From NCBI GenBank assembly GCA_945859605.1, contig OX243814.1, positions 37,260,524 through 37,324,523 of the forward strand: a stretch of 64,000 bases of DNA, given 5' to 3'. Position 1 is the stretch's first letter. Every line of letters starts with the position of its first letter. The translations under genes and the position numbers were made by a program. The notes below the pieces were generated by a model. It had not been told where the DNA came from. It saw nothing but the letters and a program-made list of their open reading frames with translations, and searched no databases. Below are positions 1-11,566 of this stretch, piece after piece. The stretch is from Lumbricus rubellus. Its lineage: Eukaryota; Annelida; Clitellata; Crassiclitellata; Lumbricidae.

Positions 1-2
1 TG

Positions 3-1397
3 ACATCAGTGGCGACACAGACAACAGGCGACTGGGAACTTCCGACGAGTAGCATTGTAGGAACGAGAAAGGAATCGGAAACGACCGCGTCTACGACCGT
101 GAAAGCGGCCGAGGTCAAACCGTCGTCGGCTGCGCCTCCGAAACAAAGGCAATACACGAAACTTGGATCGTACAGCGGAAGGACGGATGTGGAAGTCTTT
201 TTGCGCAAATTCACCGTATGCGCAAGGAACAATGACTGGTCGGACGAAGAGAAATTTAATCAACTGGTCGTCTCCTTAGTCGAACCGGCGACCCATTTGC
301 TGAGCGAGTCGAACTTGGATACATGGACGGCTTTAGTCCAACGACTTCGGGAACGGTACGGTAATGCGGAGCAACAAACCCTGTTCCAGACGCAACTTAG
401 CACCCGGAAGCAGAAAGGCGACGAAGACCTGGGAGTATTGGTCGATGATATTCGGCTTTTGTCGTCGCGAGCGTATCCTGGCTCATCGACAGCGCACAGC
501 GAAGCCATTGCCATTCGGGCATTCGTGGATGCCCTGGGCGACCGAAATCTCGCTCTGAAGATTAGGGAACGAGAACCGAAGTCCCTTGACGAAGCGTACA
601 AGGTAGCTATGAGGTTGGACGGCTATCAGAAAGCGGAAGTTAGTAGCCATGAGCAGCACGAACGACGGCATGGACGAGTCAACGCTGTCAGAGAAGGACA
701 ATCGGAATTCGATAACCTAGAGCGACAGGTGAAGCAAATGAAGGAAGAGATGGAGCAAATGAAGAGACAATGGGGTCAACCGGTGTCGGCGCCACAATCC
801 AGAGACTATAATAATCGCGGGTCGTGGAGAGATCAGAACGGTTCAAACGGAAATAACTGGCGGAATAACCAACGCTGTTCGATCTGTAATAGAACAGGCC
901 ATGGGAGTTCCGCCTGCTGGTACCGACAGGCGGCGGAACCGGAAGTTGGACGAAACGAGCGGAGATGTTATGCCTGCAACCGAATTACAAATCATGTCGC
1001 GCGGGATTGTCCATTCCGACAACGGCAGCAGAACCCGCCTGGTGATAACCCCGGTCAAGGTGTGAGCGATAATCCCGACAATCCTAACGTTGGTCGGAAT
1101 TCGCCAAAGGAGGGTCGGCGCTGTTACTACTGCGACTCTAACTCGCACTTGCTAAGCAGATGTCCACTTCGGCAGCAGCAACAGAATCCACCTGACGCCA
1201 ATCCCGATCGACCGGTGGGCGATAATCAGGACAACCCTAGCACTGGTCGTGTGTTCGCCGCACGCGCGCCCACCCCGGATCATATCAGAGACCAGGTGGA
1301 TCGGTGGGAACAGTACGCACAACCGGAGGGGCGCCGCTGGTTCACTATGAGTGACAAAGCTCCCCGGTTGAAGTCTTGCCCACTACCCGATGGATAG
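3..1397 (+). CDS. Gag polyprotein of a gypsy-like LTR retroelement, 5' partial
   Basis: This is the structural capsid/nucleocapsid protein of a retrotransposon, not of the family that fills the right of the window. The frame is open to the left edge and has no ATG before about residue 200, so the start lies outside the window. A Retrotrans_gag-like helical region covers roughly residues 45-210 (WTALVQRLRERYG and AIRAFVDALGD are typical). A short coiled coil follows (ERQVKQMKEEMEQMKRQ), then three zinc knuckles: CSICNRTGHGSSAC and CYYCDSNSHLLSRC are CX2CX4HX4C, while the middle one (CYACNRITNHVARDC) has five residues before the His. Near-repeats of a Q/N/P-rich linker separate the knuckles. 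The stop at 1395-1397 comes where a protease would be expected, and no protease, RT or integrase follows. Family (gypsy-like) is inferred from the Gag style only. Confidence 0.75.
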   Translation, partial: TSVATQTTGDWELPTSSIVGTRKESETTASTTVKAAEVKPSSAAPPKQRQYTKLGSYSGRTDVEVFLRKFTVCARNNDWSDEEKFNQLVVSLVEPATHLLSESNLDTWTALVQRLRERYGNAEQQTLFQTQLSTRKQKGDEDLGVLVDDIRLLSSRAYPGSSTAHSEAIAIRAFVDALGDRNLALKIREREPKSLDEAYKVAMRLDGYQKAEVSSHEQHERRHGRVNAVREGQSEFDNLERQVKQMKEEMEQMKRQWGQPVSAPQSRDYNNRGSWRDQNGSNGNNWRNNQRCSICNRTGHGSSACWYRQAAEPEVGRNERRCYACNRITNHVARDCPFRQRQQNPPGDNPGQGVSDNPDNPNVGRNSPKEGRRCYYCDSNSHLLSRCPLRQQQQNPPDANPDRPVGDNQDNPSTGRVFAARAPTPDHIRDQVDRWEQYAQPEGRRWFTMSDKAPRLKSCPLPDG

Positions 1398-4300
1398 AAC
1401 TGAAGGTCAACTGGTGACCTTTGCTGAAAACCGCTTAATTTGCGGGGATTAACTGAATGCAGGAGCATCTGTAACATAGCTTAGTTCGATTCTGATGGAA
1501 ATGAGTTATTTTTTTTACATGTAATGGTTTTTACATGTGTGAGTTACTGTGTAAGAGCTGTAATGTTGTATTGTAGGTTGACTGAACTGTGTGAATTGCA
1601 TAGATTAACAATTGCATTGCATTGCATTATAACGATGGACAGGTTTTAATTTTGCTTCGGATGATACATATTGTGGTTTGGCGCTATATCAATTAGTAGG
1701 CGCTATATGAATGATTTTCTGACCTGAGGAGATATATATGTTATAATGGCTAAGGTCGCCTTGTTTTCATTAAGGCGTTGGCTAGGATGATAATAATTGT
1801 GTGACCTTAGATGTCCTGTTTTATAATTATAATAATAGGCTTATGTTTCGCTGCATATATATAAATAGCGTGATTAATTAATTCATTCATTATTAGGTTT
1901 TGATGCAGGGATAGGTCTACATAAGATTTCGTGGTCATAGCATAGCAGTTATATAATAATAAGTGATAGGTGCATTGATGATGATTTAAAATGGCGCTAG
2001 ATAAATGTTGCATAGGCCCCTCAGCGTCTTACTGCATCGCCGAAGACCGGTGATTTTTATCTGGCTGGCAGCGATAAGATTGTATATATAATTATATATA
2101 TAGGTTGCATGAATAACACTGAAACGTAGGCTATATACTATGTTCTGCTTTGCTCAGCTATTGTAATTATATTAATGTACATATCGCAAGGCGCCATATA
2201 AATATATGTTATAGGCCTAGGGTACACGCGATTATAGTATTAAATTGTAGGCTTATATCCTGAAGGGTGCTATATAAGTAAATTATAGGCTTAAGGTAGG
2301 CCTATAGATGATAATAATATACTGTGATTAACGGCTGATGAGCTCATATAATTTTTAGACGAAGATGTTTATAATAATATAGCAGGCTTGAATGACTTCA
2401 ACGTGCATAGGCCTATATATATATATATGTTGCTCGTTCAGAAATAATAATAGGAATTAGCATAGATCTACTGGAATGGATAATATTATATTGTTTGGCT
2501 TATATAGGCCTAATTAATATATATCGGCCGGAGCCCTACATAACAGCTGTACTGACTCCGGTTGGGTATTAAACCGGTAGGAGGAGGATTATAAATATAT
2601 AACATCTGCTTATAATAATATTGAGGCTTAAATGATTATATATAAATTGATAGGCTGTTGATAAACCGCTGCTTCTATGAATAATTATTCAGCCGTATAA
2701 TGTTTACATTAATTTGGTTGGTCAGCCTAATGATTGAAATTGAAGGTCTGATTATATTAACGGCTTAGAATATAATTTCGTGACATAAGCATTAGCGGGA
2801 CGATTTATATTGGCCTATAATTATACATTAATTCTGCAGGACGAATTTGTATTCGTAAGGTAGATTTTTGCCTTTTAATATTAATATTATTATTAATCGT
2901 TCTGTAAGAGTTTTAATACGGTGCAGGAGTGACCTAACTTTTCAGTTTGCTTATATGGACTAGTGTGTATATAATTATATTGTGTACGCTGTGTACGTAT
3001 CTATATTTGGACCAGCGTACGTGTCAATGAGAAAGGCGACCTCTAGTCAGTTGCACGTGTGACTTATAATTCTGTCAGCCTTGGCTAAACGCTTGCTGTT
3101 CTCACGTCGCCGTGTATCGATACGGTGGAGGGAGGCAGCGTCGGCGAGAGACGCTCAGACGCTTCAAAGAAGCCGGTGACGTAGATCAATGATTAGTTTC
3201 CCACGCGAGCGACTTCGTGTGGGTGGTCCTGTAGACTGTGCATTGGATTACTGATAGAGTGACTGAAGGAAAGAAGGATGACCTAGATACATTATTCATG
3301 CTAAGTTAACACATAATATTTTGATTAAAATATAGACGTAAAATAAGAAGACAGCAATGACTGTGGATTAATAATAATGTTATATAGATTCGTGCATAGA
3401 CTGTATGCTTAATTTTAGCCTTTTAATCATGATGAGCCTCTGATAATTACAGACATAGGCCTATGATAATTAACTTTGATTACGCTATCTCGTGAACGAG
3501 ATTACAGTGTAACCTTGTACTTTAGTGTAAACTGAACTATATTAAGTCGACCTAATTAACCTGATGTTACTGTAAGTGTTCTGTGCATTGGCTAATGGAG
3601 CCTATTAATTTAAATTAATATCGCTGGGACATAGACATGGCACGCATAGAATATAAACTTAGGTTACAGCCTACTATATTGTGCAGGGCTGTTTGTACAC
3701 ATTGCCTGTAGGGCCTATGGCTTAGGCCTAATAAGTCGGTTATTTTATTCTCGGTTACTAAATAGGATTAATGAGGAATGTTATATTAATATCAGGTCTC
3801 GGCCTACTGTTAGATGGATATTATGCTGATTTCTCTATGGCAAATTTTAATAGTAATACACGGACAGGCAGTTATAATCATTGGAGTTAGCTGTGGGCTA
3901 TTATAGGCTATGGTGTTAAAGGCCGTTATTAGGGAATAGAATTGTAATTAGGCGTTAACCGGAGGTTTTGGCGAACTGTTGGGTAAGCTTATATTCTGTA
4001 AACGCAGAATTTTACCACAGGATAAGCCTACGAAGACCTAGTGTGTTGAAACGCCGTTATAGGCCTACGGATAGGCTGGTAATAATATTCATGACCTCTG
4101 GGGTCAAGATTACACTGCTGTCTGTGATTTAAGTCGGGTTTGCCATAGAATATTCTGCATAGTATTGAACCGATGGAGGCTTGCAATAAAAATGGACCTA
4201 TATATAAGCTTATAAATGTTTACATTTTCTACGGAACTCGTAGCATCGGCGCTACATAAACGCAGTGACTCTTATTGATATTGAAAAGACAATTTACTCT

Positions 4301-6038
4301 GAGCTGCGAATCAGTGCAGATTGCTTATTGCTTAACGCTGTTCGATTCCACTGTTATAATTGTGCGTCGCATATTGGTTGATTTATGCATTTAATGTTTG
4401 AACTTTTGCTGTAACAGTCGGAACAGACATAAATTGTAGCCTTACTTTACAATTTCAGAGGCTGTTTTACCACTTAAACATCGTCTGAAATAAATCTCTT
4501 GGGCGGTGAGAGTGTAGCGTTTGCGTATAACTAGACGCTACGGAATTTTAGTTGCAATATTATATTATATATTCTTGAATTCTGCATGGCATTTTCGGGG
4601 TCCAATAATTATATATATATTTAATATTATTATTTTTGAGCTGCATTCGGTGACCTACATAATATTGGTGACCTAGATTTTAATGTTGAGCTCGTGTGTT
4701 GCCGACAGGGATGACGTAAGCGGTCGCCATAGCTACCAGGTTATTGATCGCTTCTTGCATACGCTCAGCGAATGGAGGGTCGGCCGAAAAGGAGGAAGAG
4801 GAGTCGGCCGATATGACAGGCGCAGCGCCAGAGCAGTACAGATAAACGGATAGGCAGACGGACGGAGCAATACGCCCTGCTGGCCGCTGTCATTGAATGC
4901 ATGTGTGGTATTTTTCCTTCACGCTGTACGAGGTGACCTGGTCTATTTTTAGCGCGGTTGACTCAGTGCAACTCGTGCGTACGGGTCAGAGCAAGAGGAA
5001 GAGAGAGAAAGACAGTGAGCTGCAGACAGACGCTTAGAGGGAGATAGGTGGTCGCAGCTGCATAGGAATTCAGCGCGCTTTATCTGATCACGCGGTACAT
5101 GCGTGATCACGGCTCGTGCAGTGTCTTCTGCGCATGCGTCGCGTTCCCTTGAGGCGTGATTATTAACTCAAGAACGGGCAATCGAGGGCAGATTCGCGAC
5201 GGACTCCGACGAGGATGGACGTGTAGCTCGGGAGAGCAAGTTACAAAATCAGAGTTTGATTATTTTAGAAAGATAATAGTTTATCTAAGTCAGCTTGGAT
5301 TCGTCGTCTGAGTTATTGCGTTGTCGCGTATTTACTTCACGGATCCTGTACGGAAGTTCTAAAACGGCAAGGAGCCGATTGCTGTGCGGTTTTGTGTTAC
5401 GAGCGAATCGTCAGCGTTGTGGTTCTGTTTCGCATCTTCGTAAAGGAGTTAAGTCTTTCGTTCTGGTTTTCGATCTTTCTGTCGTTTGGATCGAAACCGC
5501 TTGGGTTTTACGGAATTTCTTCTGTCGTCGATATCTTCTGCGCAATTTGCCTATGGGCGTCAATCTATTATTTAAATATCTTTTCGTGGATTCCCTGTTC
5601 TCGACGTGTCAACTCGGCCTTACCGCCCTGTCAGCGTCGATTGTTGCGGATTCCTCTGAGTCACTTATCGTCGACGCACGTCCTGGATTTGACGCTCCAT
5701 CTGCGCCTTTCCTCGCATAACGTCGGCCTTGTCCTGTGTCACTAATAGAAGGTACAGTTTTGCTGGGGTTTTCAATACAAAACTAAATTGATCTTTTGGG
5801 CGGAGAAATTAAGATTGGCATCTAAGTACAAAATTGGGGATTCATTTTGTCTGCTCCGATTGAAGTCTGTTTGAATTGTGTTGCATATTAATATCAGTTG
5901 CTTTAAACTGTAAGCTGTTGGTTAACATTGCGAATAATTATTGAATGTTTCTGATAATAATAAGATCCATTGATTAAACTTTCGGATTTACTTCTTGCTA
6001 GCGTTAGGATTTGACATAACCAGAACTTGTATAGCGCC
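1398..6038. other. AT-rich region without recognisable gene
   Basis: No convincing coding region was found in either strand. The left part (to about 4,680) is AT-rich with ATATAT runs and many copies of TAGGCCTA and its fragments. From about 4,690 to 5,760 base composition is more balanced, with pyrimidine-rich stretches; two overlapping open frames there (5295-5745) show no domain and no coding-like composition. The stretch just before 6039 could be a retroelement leader, perhaps with a long LTR before it, but I could not find a matching second LTR. Confidence 0.5.
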
Positions 6039-6839
6039 ATGGATAGAAGCGGAGCATCAACGCCCTCGCAGCCCTCTAGACCACCATCTGCGTTGGAGAT
6101 AGGCATTTTACTAGAGGCCATACAAACGAATTCGAAGTCCTCCCAAGAAGCCATGGTTTCTATGCAGACTAATGTGCAGGCAACCATACAGAATAATGCT
6201 AGAGATACACAGGAAGCGATTTCTGTCGTACAAAGCAATGTTGAAGAGGCTATCTCTGTCGTACAAAGCAATGTGGAAGAGGCTATTTCTGTCGTACAAA
6301 GCAATGTGGAAGAGGCTATTTCTTCTGTCCGAACGGATTTTCAAGCTAACGCTATAAATACACAAGAGGCAATTGCCTCAGTACAAGATAACGTTAGGGA
6401 AGCGCTGACTGAAGTCGTCGCGCGTATAGAACGTTTAGAAACGACGCCCAGGGCATCTCCGAAGCCGGTTGCAGGTTCGAACCCAGGAGCAATATTTCCC
6501 TTTGGTACCACCGCGGATAGACCTTACCACTCAGCCATCGGCCTGGGAAGAGCTTCGGGGGCTAGGCCTAAGGACCTTTCACTTCCGGTCAACCCCGGAA
6601 TCCTACGCCGGAGTGAAAGACTGGCCAGTAAGGCCCCAGTTTCATACGGAGAGCTAAGAGGTCGAGATACCTGGCCCTCCCGAACCCGACGGGATTCGAA
6701 CCCCGAAGCTACCGCCTCCCTTCCTCCGTCTATATCTCTGAACTACGACCTGCAACCGCACGCGGCCTTCTCACACGTTGGACCGGAAGTGGCGACTCCG
6801 GGAGTGTCCGAGGGGGCGGGCGTTACAAATGTAATGTAA
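6039..6839 (+). CDS. Gag-like coiled-coil protein, probably an internally deleted retroelement ORF
   Basis: A 266-codon ORF; I chose the ATG at 6039 because it has a good context (GCGCCATGG). Residues about 15-130 are a helical, Gln/Glu-rich region with a tandem 11-residue repeat (EEAISVVQSNV three times, then related EEAISSVRTDF), compatible with a long coiled coil. The second half is Pro/Arg/Ser-rich (LRRSERLASK) and without a known domain. The ORF ends in a G-rich run that looks like a polypurine tract overlapping the stop region. The head resembles Gag amino-termini and the tail resembles the basic end of some Pol proteins, so I infer a non-autonomous deletion derivative. It could instead be an unrelated host protein. 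Confidence 0.45.
   Translation: MDRSGASTPSQPSRPPSALEIGILLEAIQTNSKSSQEAMVSMQTNVQATIQNNARDTQEAISVVQSNVEEAISVVQSNVEEAISVVQSNVEEAISSVRTDFQANAINTQEAIASVQDNVREALTEVVARIERLETTPRASPKPVAGSNPGAIFPFGTTADRPYHSAIGLGRASGARPKDLSLPVNPGILRRSERLASKAPVSYGELRGRDTWPSRTRRDSNPEATASLPPSISLNYDLQPHAAFSHVGPEVATPGVSEGAGVTNVM
6810..6820 (+). promoter_or_regulatory. candidate polypurine tract of the 6039-6839 element
   Basis: A purine run (GAGGGGGCGGG, one C) lies at the end of the coding frame, where gypsy-type elements prime plus-strand DNA. The sequence after it (TTACAAATGTAATG) would then be a 3' LTR start, but I found no second copy of it in the window. Confidence 0.3.
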
Positions 6840-7386
6840 AGGCATAGACATAATTATGGCTAACGCTTTTAAATCATCCATAAGCTTATGCAAATTATCG
6901 AGACCCAGACAAACTCGGGTATAGCCTATCAGTTAAACACTGAGATCTAATGCCTTATGAACCATGAATTTGACTCAGATTAAAATACAGAAGAATGAAG
7001 GAACTTGCTTAATTGTGTAATCTGGAAGACTAAAGGAGCGAAAGACCCTTACCCCCCCCCCTACCCCACAAAAAACTCATCGGATCTGGAAAAATTACGT
7101 GGGTCATCTTTTTAGCCCTCGGGGTGCTCAAGCACCCCCCAGCACCCCCCTAGTTGCGCCACTGATTGGTACAACTCGATAGTCAGGGTTAAATGTTTTG
7201 TAGCAAGATGTTGAAAAATGCGATGCAGAAAATTCAGAACGACCATGTGTATTTTTCATGGAGGTTCCTTAATGTAATTAATTTCTCAGTTGAACTGTTT
7301 TGTAATTTTTGTGTGAATATTGTTTCTTTAGTGCATTCACAGAGGTATACATTCATTCCTGAGCGTGTATGAATAGCAGCTGAATC
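6840..7386. other. noncoding; contains a transposon-end-like segment
   Basis: No gene is seen. A perfect 8-bp hairpin (GGGGTGCT-CA-AGCACCCC) lies at 7121-7138. Read on the minus strand, the segment ending at 7164 begins CAGTGGCGCAACTAGG, which resembles the termini of hAT-like and other DNA transposons. No matching second terminus was found nearby. Confidence 0.4.
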
Positions 7387-7712
7387 TGACTGACAGACTG
7401 ACTGACTGACTCACTCACTCATTAACTCACTCACTCGCTCGCTGACTAAGTGACTGACTGACTGACCGACTGACTGATTGACCGACTGACTGACCGACTG
7501 ACTGACCGACTGACTGACTGACCGACTGACCGACTGACTGACTGACTGACCGACTGACCGACTGACTGACCGACCGACTGACTGACTGACTGACTGACTG
7601 ACCGACTGACCGACTGACTGACCGACTGACTGTCTGACCGACTGACCGACTGACCGACTGACTGACCGACTGACTGACTGACTGACTGACTGACTGACCG
7701 ACTGACCGACTG
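7387..7712. repeat. tetranucleotide microsatellite (GACT/GACC)n
   Basis: About 330 bp of 4-bp units, mainly GACT interspersed with GACC. The left end degenerates into CACT/CGCT units. All six frames are open over long stretches, giving artificial Ser-Gln-Ser-Val repeats. It lies immediately inside the intron that follows the GPCR exon. Confidence 0.95.
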
Positions 7713-7718
7713 ACTTAC

Positions 7719-8124
7719 CTGATAGCAGGTTGGACATGAGTGTGATGGGAAGACAGAAGAGACTGACGAGAATATCAGCGATGGCCAGGTTGACAATGAC
7801 GTAGTTGGTCACGTTGTGCATCTGTGGGTTGCACCAGACAACAGCAACGACGAGACTGTTGCCGACAACACCCAGCACGAAGACAACGAGATAGGCAATC
7901 GTGTAGATGACGATCATGTGCAACGGTTGCTTGACAACCGGAAAGAACTGCACGTCCGATGTCGTCATCATCATCGTCACGGTTGTTGCTGTCGTCAACA
8001 ACGACAACGGTGTCATCATCGTCTTTGTTGTTGTTGTTGTTGTTGTCAGGGTGTGAGTCGCATAGACGTCATCATCTGATGTGTCGGTCGTTGTTGTGTC
8101 GTTGTACATTGTTGCTAGATGCAT
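7719..8124 (-). CDS. first coding exon of a rhodopsin-family (neuropeptide-type) GPCR
   Basis: The exon encodes 135 codons plus one base. The ATG is at 8124-8122 (minus). Residues 1-60 are an extracellular, Thr-rich amino-terminus with one N-glycosylation sequon (NDT at residue 8) and no signal peptide. TM1 spans about 69-96 with the class A GN motif (N89), and TM2 about 106-130 with the LAxAD motif (LAIAD, D117). The exon ends at a strong donor (CAG|GTAAGT), splitting a Gly codon just after TM2. MHNVTNYVIVNLAIADILVS resembles NPFF/SIFamide-type receptors, whose ligands are RFamide-like peptides; that subfamily call is inference. The remaining TMs must lie on exons to the left (or off the window), and I did not find them in 1-7386. 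An alternative start is Met6. Confidence 0.75.
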
Positions 8125-11100
8125 TGTTCAATGTTCTCATTGGATGAAGTTCAGACTCAAAGAAGCGAAGGCGAATAGGGATTAGAGACTTCCTCTTCTC
8201 TAGAAACATTTGGACAATCAATAGCACACATAATCATAAAATTATGGCATAATATTCACATGACACAGCATGATTCACATGGCTAATATGATATTAACAA
8301 GGCATGTATTATATAAAATTCGCATGATAAAATATTCACATGACCTAAATTTAACACGACGCATAATCGAAAGAGAGAACATCATTTCAAATCGCTTGAA
8401 GCAGGTTTCTTCGTCAATGCATATTTAGCAATAATATTTAGATTATTTATTACGGAAATTTCATATAATGCTCCATCAAGGCTGCCTACTCAGGAGCGCT
8501 CCTAGACTCCTAGTGCCACCACGGTCTAATAGAACAGTCTTACGAACAGTGAAAAACGAGACAAAGATACCAGTAGTGGCAGTAGGTAGTACCGGTAGCT
8601 GTTATGTATGATTGTGTGATCACATGTAAAATCTGCTCCTGTCATATTTCGTTTTCAAATAATTATTAAAATGTTATCGCTGTGTACAATGCAATGCATG
8701 TGCTCCGATCAGATGCAATCAAAGACTGCTTACTCGCCTACTTACTTGTTTATAATTTAATATTCGCTTATACACGTGTGTCACGTTCTACGAATGGACA
8801 GGGATAGGAGAGCCAACCAGGTAGTTGAATGAGTTCCCGAGGGAAAAAGTGGGTGAGGAAGACCGAGGAGAAATTTGAATGAAACCATCCGAGAAGATCC
8901 ATAGAGCTTAGAGATGACGTGAGAGGACGCTGTAGATAGACGCTGCCAATTGGTCTTGCCTTAAACATCATAGAGGCTTTGTCAGAACTGAACATCGGGC
9001 AACGCAGCTTCTCCATTCTCCTCTGTCCATTGTGGTAATAATCGCAATTGTAAGAGACCAGTTAATTTACTGTAACAGTAGGCTACAGTTCACAGAGCAT
9101 TTCCAGTATGTCCAATCGTAGGCCCAATCATAAACTACAAATTCCTGAGACACCAAATAAAAGTTAAGCGCGGAGTGATAGCCGTTTGAAGAGCATAATA
9201 TGCTTTTGTATAATAATTATACAATTATTGTGCTGTAACAAACAGGAGACTACTCGTTTACATTGTATGCAAAAACAGTTAGTAGACCCATAGTTAGTCA
9301 CTGATTCCGTTTTATTTCGCTACATAATGTCTAACACAAAATATAAGTAGGCCTATCTTCAACAGGTAATAGACGAATCATAGACTAAGCTTACATGTAG
9401 CCTACACCATGCAGCGTATTGACTATTAAATTTAGAATTAGGCCTATTATAGGCCTACGCACTAATTCTTCGTTGCATGATGCATAGAAGTGCATACTTA
9501 CAGATGTGATGTGTCTACCGTGGAAAAATTTCTAAATAACATTATCAGCGAACTAACCTTGCCGAGATCCGCCACTCAAGAACTTCTGTGACTTCGCTAA
9601 GGAAACCCGATGGACTTTAAAGCGCACAGATCAACGCTCGCGCAGCAGTTAATTATCGGCCGATGACGCAAAACGCGTCCCGCTATCTGTGCATCGAGGA
9701 GAAGCAGACGGTCATCGAAAATTGACGATTGCTATTCTGGCTTTCCATAGAGCGCATTTTTAAGCCAAAGATCCTCTCTGGCTGAAGGACTGGAGAGCGA
9801 TGCTGCTGTCAGAAGGAAGAGGACAGTAGCGTGGTATGCCATCGAACGTCAATGCTTTCAATGTCTTAGATTGACGCCGCTGCTCCACGCTTGCAACATT
9901 TGAACGCACTCGACGCTTTCTTTGATGTTTTATTTCAAGGCGAAAGCTATGCAAGCAATCGAGGCGTATAGCCTACAAGCACCCACGGATTCATGCACAC
10001 ATCCTTCGTGTGTGCGCGCGCACACACACGAAGAAACCGCACGCACACGCACACATAGGCTATAATTATGATAGTCCATTCATTTATTCATCTGCCTATT
10101 ATAGTTGGTGCTTTTAATTTGTTACTTTCAAAGACAAATCATAGTTTTATGTTTTTCTTCTTGCCGCTCTTTCTCGCTCACCACTTCCTTGCATTCTCTT
10201 TACTTCCGACTTTCCGTCTCAGACTCTATTCTCGTTTAATGATTTTACAGACGCCCGAAATTAATCTGTCTCCACTCATTCACTTCATCTGTTTATATTG
10301 TATATCATCATTCATTCATTCATTGCTTTCGTCATCAGTTCAGCTGGGTTTTTTTTAAAATTTCTACGTTCATCTTCCCTTAACCTGTTTTGTAAAGCGA
10401 TATTGTAAAGGCATTACTGTCTTACAACGCCATATAAATAATTGTTGTAGTAATTTTTATTATTATTATCATCCGTCTATCCATTCGTCCACCAGTCTAT
10501 CTGTACGGCCAATTGCCCTCTCTATAGACCCTCTGTCCCTCTTTCCGTGCGCCTCATTCCGTGTCCATCCTCACTTTCTTTCCAATAAATCGCCCGTAAA
10601 AAATCCGCTGTTGATAAATTGCTAAATATAAACATTTTACTTGACCTATGTGCAATTAGACCGTGACCTCTTGATCACCACTGACGAAGTTTATATTGCT
10701 CTGACACGGAAACATATACATAGGCCTACATGTATATAGGAGTCGTCGGTCAATATATAATTCCATCTGCGTCACTCGAAATATTATATTTTGACAATAG
10801 CAATGGAAGTCGAGAAATGTTGACCAATGAGCTGACCTCCAGTCTCCAGATGACCGCCGTTCGTGATCTTGACCGGACAAAACCGAATTTGACAGCCGAT
10901 GATTGGCAAAACTGGAATTGTTAATCTGCGCTTTTTCTGACCGCCAAGACGGAACCGGTTTGCATGAAAAGCGGAGACGCCTGCTAAGTCCACTCGAACA
11001 GAAACGCTTCGGTGTGAGACGGAAATTTCTTCTTAATGCTTTTCTTCAATAAGCAAACTGTCAAGAGTTTCTCAAAATATTAGCTATGATTTCAGTTTAG

Positions 11101-11560
11101 TGCATGCACCGAATGTGCAAAGAGAGAAATTTGAGACTGTGTCCTCAGTTCAACAAGAAAAGTTTTCATGATAAGCTTAAATATTGACCTTACTCTGTAT
11201 ACACATAAAAAAATTGAAGACTGCAGAATCAAGGCCAATGAACTAACGCAATGGGACTAACTCACATGTGTTATTTAGACAAGAAAAAGTAGCTTTATCT
11301 ATGTATCAAGTGTGAAGCCACTTGCAAAAAATAATGCAACAACAATAGTTAGGCCTACATGTAACTCAGTAGGCCTATATACATAATCTCACTGATGTGT
11401 TCCATGATCTGTGGAAAGGGAGGAACGTTAGTATCGTCTGCAAATAACATTTAAGAAACATTGGCCAAATTACTCACTGTAGAAGTAAAAATATGTGTCC
11501 AAAGTTGAGGCCTTGGAGAACTCCATTTCCAATAAGACCCATGCATCTCGGGGGTCCAGG
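8125..11560. other. host intergenic or upstream sequence, no gene recognised
   Basis: This could be the promoter and upstream region of the GPCR gene, but no regulatory site could be assigned. TAGGCCTA-type words recur between about 9,340 and 11,380. An alternating purine-pyrimidine tract lies at 10008-10030. Open frames at 8768-9016 (minus), 9760-9954 (minus) and 10068-10358 (plus) have no domain, no coding signature and no splice context that I trust. Confidence 0.5.
10004..10033. repeat. alternating purine-pyrimidine inverted repeat
   Basis: Arms CTTCGTGTGTG and CACACACGAAG (11 bp) flank a GC-alternating centre. Bases 10008-10030 alternate purine and pyrimidine without a break, a pattern that can adopt Z-DNA or a cruciform. 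Confidence 0.7.
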
Positions 11561-11566
11561 ACTTTA

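Noticed and set aside
5295..5745. Two overlapping open frames of 117-141 codons
   Set aside because: No domain, hydrophobic low-specificity composition, and one starts at a non-ATG codon; no splice or promoter context.
7411..7718. Ser-Gln-Ser-Val repeat proteins in several frames
   Set aside because: Translation of a 4-bp microsatellite within an intron; the exon ends at a good donor before it.
8768..9016. 82-codon minus-strand frame
   Set aside because: No recognisable family, no second supporting exon and no coding signature.
10068..10358. 96-codon frame rich in Phe/Leu/Ser
   Set aside because: Driven by CATT-type pyrimidine repeats; no domain and no supporting context.
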